This document shows positions 59,441-64,000 of a DNA stretch of 64,000 bases, in pieces. The notes beneath the pieces were generated by a model. It saw nothing but the letters and a program-made list of their open reading frames with translations. It was not told the origin of the DNA and searched no databases. Position numbers and translations under genes: made by a program. Source of the DNA: Salipiger sp. CCB-MM3 (GTDB taxonomy: Bacteria > Pseudomonadota > Alphaproteobacteria > Rhodobacterales > Rhodobacteraceae); NCBI RefSeq assembly GCF_001687105.1, contig NZ_CP014595.1, positions 62,001-126,000 of the forward strand, written 5' to 3'. The stretch's first letter is position 1. Each line of letters begins with the position of its first letter.

Positions 59441-61459
59441 TCAGAGCAGACCCTTGGCCTTTTCGACCACGTTCGCCGCGGTGATGCCGAACTTCTCGTA
59501 AAGCACCTCTGCCGGGGCCGAGGCACCAAAGCTGTCCATGCCCACGAACGCCTGCTTGGCCTCGCGGCCACGCTCGCCGAGCAGCCAGCGGTCCCAGCCG
59601 CCGAGACGGGTTGCCGCCTCGATGCCGACGCGCACGGGGCCGGCGGGCAGCACGCGCTTGCGATAGGCCTCATCCTGCTGCGCAAAGAGCTCCATACAGG
59701 GCATGGAGACCACGCGGGTGCCGATGCCCTCGGCCTGCAGCGCGTCGCGCGCGGCCAGAGCGATCTCGACCTCAGAGCCGGTGGCGATGAGGATCACCTG
59801 ACGCTTGCCCTCGGCATCGGCGAGCACATAGGCGCCCTTCGAGGTGAGGTTGCTGGTCTTGTGCTCCTTCCGCACGGTCGGCAGGTTCTGACGGGTCAGC
59901 GACAGCACCGACGGCGTGGTCTTCTGCGTCAGCGCGATTTCCCAAGCCTCGGCGGTCTCGACGGTGTCGGCCGGGCGGAACACCAGCGTGTTCGGCGTCG
60001 CGCGGCTGATCGCCAGATGCTCGATCGGCTGGTGCGTCGGGCCGTCTTCGCCCAGACCGATGGAATCGTGGGTCATCACAAAGACCGTCGGGATCTGCAT
60101 CAGCGCGGCAAGGCGCATCGCGGGGCGGGCGTAGTCGGTGAACGCCATGAAGGTGCCGCCATAGGGGCGCAGGCCGCCGTGCAGCGCCATGCCGTTCATC
60201 GCCGAGGCCATGCCGTGCTCACGGATGCCCCAATAGACGTAGCGGCCCTTGCGGCTCTCGACGTCGAAGACGCCCAGATCGCCGGTCTTGGTGTTGTTCG
60301 AGCCGGTGAGGTCCGCCGAGCCGCCCACGGTTTCGGGCATGATCGGGTTGACCACCTCGAGCACCATTTCCGAGCTCTTGCGGGTGGCGACCTTCGGGCC
60401 TTCCTCGGTGATCTGCTTTTTCAGCGCGCGGATCACCGCCGACAGCTTCTTCGGCGCGTCGCCGTCTTGCTGGCGGGCGAACTCTTTCTGGCGGCTGTCC
60501 GACAGGCCACCCAGACGGGTTTCCCATTCGGCGCGCTCGGCGGCGCCGCGGCTGCCAACCTCTTCCCACCACGATTTCACTTCGGCGGGCACTTCGAACG
60601 GGCCGGTGGTCCAGCCCCAGACCTTCTTGGCCGCGTCGTTCTGCTCGCCGTTGGTCAGTGCGCCGTGACCCTTCGAGGTGTCCTGCGCGGCGTGGCCGAG
60701 GGCGATGTGGGTCTTGCAGGCGATCATCGTCGGCTGCGCGCTCTTCTTCGCCGCCACGATGGCCGCGTCGATCGCTTCGGGGTCATGGCCGTCGATCTCG
60801 ATGACCTCCCAGCCCGCCGAGCGGAAACGGCCCGGCTGATCGGTCTTGTCCGAAAGCTCGACCTTGCCGTCGATGGTGATGCCGTTGTTGTCCCAGAAGA
60901 CGATCAGCTTGCCGAGGCCATAGCGGCCGGCGAGGGTGATCGCCTCCTGGCTCACGCCTTCCATCAGGCAGCCGTCGCCAGCGATGACATAGGTGTGGTG
61001 ATCCACGACCTTCTTGCCAAAGCGCGCGCGCAGGATCTCTTCGCCCATGGCGAAGCCGACGGCGGTGGCGATGCCCTGACCGAGCGGACCGGTGGTGGTC
61101 TCGATGGCGTCGGCGTGGAAGTTTTCAGGGTGGCCTGCGGTGCGGGCGCCCCATTGGCGGAAGTTCTTCACCTCATCGAGGGTGATCTGCTGATCGCCGG
61201 TGAGATAGAGCAGCGAGTAAAGCAGCATCGAGCCATGGCCCGCCGACAGGATGAACCGGTCGCGGTCGGGCCATTTGGGGTTGGCCGCATCGAACTTGAG
61301 ATGCTTCGAATAGAGCACGGTCGCAACGTCTGCCATGCCGATGGGCATGCCGGAGTGGCCGGAGTTGGCGGCGGTCACCGCATCAAGCGTCAGCGCGCGA
61401 ATGGCGCAGGCGCGGGTCCAGTGCTCGGGGTTGTTGGCTCGGAGTGCGTCGATATCCAC
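59441..61459 (-). CDS. tkt: Transketolase
   Basis: 672 residues, GTG start ([14 protein letters not shown]). ThDP-binding [14 protein letters not shown] ending in [48 protein letters not shown], and the pyrimidine domain with [20 protein letters not shown] and [21 protein letters not shown]2-ketol transfer in pentose phosphate and Calvin cycles. The frame extends upstream to 61585 but that part is not homologous. Divergent from the coiled-coil/zapA operon. Confidence 0.96.
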   Translation of the reverse strand: MDIDALRANNPEHWTRACAIRALTLDAVTAANSGHSGMPIGMADVATVLYSKHLKFDAANPKWPDRDRFILSAGHGSMLLYSLLYLTGDQQITLDEVKNFRQWGARTAGHPENFHADAIETTTGPLGQGIATAVGFAMGEEILRARFGKKVVDHHTYVIAGDGCLMEGVSQEAITLAGRYGLGKLIVFWDNNGITIDGKVELSDKTDQPGRFRSAGWEVIEIDGHDPEAIDAAIVAAKKSAQPTMIACKTHIALGHAAQDTSKGHGALTNGEQNDAAKKVWGWTTGPFEVPAEVKSWWEEVGSRGAAERAEWETRLGGLSDSRQKEFARQQDGDAPKKLSAVIRALKKQITEEGPKVATRKSSEMVLEVVNPIMPETVGGSADLTGSNNTKTGDLGVFDVESRKGRYVYWGIREHGMASAMNGMALHGGLRPYGGTFMAFTDYARPAMRLAALMQIPTVFVMTHDSIGLGEDGPTHQPIEHLAISRATPNTLVFRPADTVETAEAWEIALTQKTTPSVLSLTRQNLPTVRKEHKTSNLTSKGAYVLADAEGKRQVILIATGSEVEIALAARDALQAEGIGTRVVSMPCMELFAQQDEAYRKRVLPAGPVRVGIEAATRLGGWDRWLLGERGREAKQAFVGMDSFGASAPAEVLYEKFGITAANVVEKAKGLL

Positions 61460-61664
61460 GGGGCTTTGTCCTCTTGCCGGAAGCCTGTCAGCGCGCTCAA
61501 TAGCAGCGTGGCCGATAAGTTCAAGCATTGCGCGGAAATCCGGTGATGCGCAGGATGAAGCGCGGGCCGTAAGGCCTTGGAACATATGGCGCGCATTTTC
61601 CCGGCACGCTTGCTATCCTTTTACGAAACCCGCTTGCATTGATTCGCCTTTCCCGTCTCGATGG

Positions 61665-61670
61665 TATAAT
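61665..61670 (+). promoter_or_regulatory. Perfect -10 box (TATAAT) upstream of the coiled-coil/zapA operon
   Basis: TATAAT about 105 bp before the start at 61775; a TTGATT lies 20 bp upstream and is a loosely spaced -35. An exact consensus hexamer is unusual in DNA this GC-rich. Confidence 0.4.
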
Positions 61671-61774
61671 TCGCGCCGAGGCCGCCGGTCGGCCCGGCAC
61701 TGGCCGAAGCAGCATCGGACGGACCAAACCCGCGCATAGGCGGGAGGCAAGACCAAGGAAACAAGGGACGCAGG

Positions 61775-62338
61775 ATGACCCAGATCGACGAGTTGCACTC
61801 ACGGATCACCCGCGCACTCGACCGTATCTCGACCGGCGTCGAGATTCTGGGCACGGCGCCGGGCGCCGCCGCGCAGGGCGGCGAGAGCGATGAGATCGAG
61901 GCGTTGCGCAAGGCGCTGGACGATGAGCGCATGGCCAATGCCCAGCTCGAGGAGCGGGTGCGCGCGCTGCATGCGCAGATCGAAAACCCGCCGGTAGAGG
62001 CATCCGCTGAAAAGGATGCGGACTCGGACGCGCTGGCGGCGCAGATCGACGCGCAGCGCGGCGCCATGGCGGCGCTCGACGAGGATCTGCAGCGCCTGCG
62101 TCAGGCCAATGCCGCGCTTCTGGCGTCGCAGCAGGAGATGCGCGGGGCGCTCGAAGCAGGTGTCGGCGAGCCGCATCTGATCAATCAGGCGATGCTTGCC
62201 GAGCTTGAGGCCCTGCGCGCCGCGCGCGCCACCGAGGTCAGCGAGGCCAAAGCGCTGATCGCCGGGCTTGAGCCGCTGCTGGCCGGTGCCGCCAGTGAGT
62301 CTCAGGGCGAGATTCAGAGCGAAGCGGAGGAGCAGTGA
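61775..62338 (+). CDS. Coiled-coil protein co-encoded with ZapA
   Basis: 187 residues, nearly all helical: LHSRITRALDRISTGVEIL, then long heptad-rich stretches (EIEALRKALDDERMANAQLE, AALDEDLQRLRQANAALLAS, MLAELEALRAARATEVSEAK) with an acidic C-terminus. No signal peptide. Overlaps zapA by 4 nt. Context suggests a divisome-associated coiled-coil partner, similar to hypothetical proteins upstream of zapA in other Rhodobacterales. Confidence 0.8.
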   Translation: MTQIDELHSRITRALDRISTGVEILGTAPGAAAQGGESDEIEALRKALDDERMANAQLEERVRALHAQIENPPVEASAEKDADSDALAAQIDAQRGAMAALDEDLQRLRQANAALLASQQEMRGALEAGVGEPHLINQAMLAELEALRAARATEVSEAKALIAGLEPLLAGAASESQGEIQSEAEEQ

Positions 62339-62760
62339 TGTCGCAGATCGAGGTCGAAATCATCATCGGCGGGCGCAGCTTCGAAGTGGCCTGCCAGCAG
62401 GGCGAAGAGCAATATCTGCAGACCGCCGCGCGTATGCTCGACACCGAGGCGCAGGTGCTGGTCAGCCAGATCGGGCGGATGCCCGAGGGGCGCATGCTGC
62501 TGATGTCGGGGCTGATGCTGGCCGATAAGACCGCCGGGCTCGAAGACCGGCTGACCGAGACCGAGGCGCGGCTGCGCGAGGCCGAGGAACGGCTCGCCGC
62601 CATGTCCTCCGAGGTGCGCGCCCTGCGCGACGCGCCGCCGCCCGAGCCGCAGCGCGTCGAGGTGCCGGTGATCCCGCAGGGGGTGACTGAGGCCATGGCC
62701 GAGCTTGCCGCCCGGGCCGAGGCGCTGGCCGCCGAGGTCGAGGAGAAAGCAGGGGAATGA
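62335..62760 (+). CDS. zapA: Cell division protein ZapA
   Basis: 141 residues. IEVEIIIGGRSFEVACQQGE followed by EQYLQTAARMLDTEAQVL is the ZapA FtsZ-binding head; the rest is a coiled coil (ETEARLREAEERLAAM). Promotes Z-ring bundling. Coupled to the coiled-coil gene (ATGA-type overlap). Followed by element E and then eno on the other strand. Confidence 0.92.
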   Translation: MMSQIEVEIIIGGRSFEVACQQGEEQYLQTAARMLDTEAQVLVSQIGRMPEGRMLLMSGLMLADKTAGLEDRLTETEARLREAEERLAAMSSEVRALRDAPPPEPQRVEVPVIPQGVTEAMAELAARAEALAAEVEEKAGE

Positions 62761-62790
62761 CCCCTGCCGCCGCGCCCTTGGATGGGGCGG

Positions 62791-62817
62791 GATTTGCGTA
62801 TTTTTAAAGAGAAGAAG
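62791..62817 (+). repeat. Box-only intergenic element, copy E
   Basis: GATTTGCGTATTTTTAAAGA followed by GAAGAAG, 30 bp after the zapA stop; the two hairpins seen in copies A-D are not clear here. Confidence 0.6.
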
Positions 62818-62886
62818 GGCTGGGGGGATACGCCCGGAATCTGATGGCGCGGCGCGAGGGGGCGGCGCTTTGGAGCGGCCAAAGTA

Positions 62887-62914
62887 AGAGGGCGGGAAAA
62901 TTTCCCGCCCTTAT
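62887..62914 (-). terminator. eno terminator
   Basis: GGGCGGGAAA/TTTCCCGCCC near-perfect palindrome 37 bp beyond the eno stop; on the minus strand followed by TCTTACTTT. Confidence 0.7.
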
Positions 62915-62946
62915 CTATTGGTGCCAGTGGCGCTTTCCTGTGGCGC

Positions 62947-64000
<1,054 letters not shown>

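Noticed and set aside
62761..62946. Possible 6S RNA gene after zapA
   Set aside because: 6S RNA often follows zapA, but this 186-bp gap is taken up by a repeat box and the eno terminator; no long central-bubble hairpin is apparent.

Overview
The window is a high-GC chromosomal segment from an alphaproteobacterium, almost certainly Rhodobacterales (Rhodobacter/Roseobacter/Salipiger type). The indicators are the trgA-trgB-cysK tellurite locus, heterotetrameric sarcosine oxidase genes, an endolysin/holin pair like the one used by Rhodobacter gene transfer agents, the tkt/zapA/eno neighbourhood, and a family of intergenic elements typical in appearance of this order. No phage, transposon, CRISPR array or rRNA operon was recognised. 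There is one tRNA gene (CAU anticodon).

Layout. 1-2.2 kb: the 3' end of a nitrogen-fixation operon (ferredoxin tail, LRV Fe-S protein, nifZ, nifT, SIR2-like protein), translationally coupled. 2.3-6.2 kb: a minus-strand cassette of two hydroxynitrile-lyase-like cupins, a carboxymuconolactone-decarboxylase gene broken by an in-frame amber codon and a Tat-exported hydrolase with a Cys nucleophile, all facing a divergent LysR regulator. 6.2-10.0 kb: a lower-GC island with an 825-residue VCBS/cadherin-like surface protein and about 1.3 kb of apparently non-coding DNA. 10.0-13.1 kb: dusA against ccmI-ruvX-DUF1289. 13.3-19.7 kb: sarcosine oxidase soxB-(two extra genes)-soxD-soxA-soxG. 19.8-24.2 kb: small exported protein, sodB, cobA, SDR, luciferase-like monooxygenase. 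24.2-29.7 kb: orphan Cache-HAMP sensor, tRNA, DinB-like protein, universal stress protein plus BCCT transporter, and a TopAI(YjhX)-YjhQ toxin-antitoxin pair. 29.9-38.7 kb: PLP enzyme, photolyase, trgA-trgB-cysK-mechanosensitive channel-alaX. 38.8-43.7 kb (minus): DMT exporter, DUF533, SelO, GNAT, nucleoside hydrolase. 43.9-47.7 kb: zwf-pgl-pgi. 47.8-50.9 kb: PRC-barrel protein, DUF985 cupin, endolysin, holin, DUF882 protein. 51.3-55.6 kb: L,D-transpeptidase, lpxD, acyl carrier protein, ketoacyl synthase. 55.7-64.0 kb: FMN reductase, gap, DUF808, tkt, coiled-coil protein, zapA, and eno running off the right edge.

How the parts work together. BCCT uptake plus sarcosine oxidase fits import and demethylation of betaine-type solutes. 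zwf-pgl-pgi, gap, tkt and eno are central sugar metabolism; zwf has a perfect GTTAGCGCTAAC operator and gap has two degenerate copies, consistent with one LacI-family regulator (CceR/PckR type). The gap product has a cofactor site that looks NADP-adapted. An envelope block (endolysin, holin, DUF882, L,D-transpeptidase, lpxD-ACP-KAS) lies at 49-55.6 kb.

The most interesting unannotated signal is a modular intergenic element: a G-rich/C-rich hairpin, a second hairpin whose two arms change together between copies, and a conserved box (GGCGTATTT...AAAGAGAAGAAG). Clear copies lie at 11.8, 38.8, 42.2 and 59.4 kb, weaker ones at 16.0, 31.2 (two), 50.2 and 62.8 kb. One copy has become the coding C-terminus of the DMT transporter.
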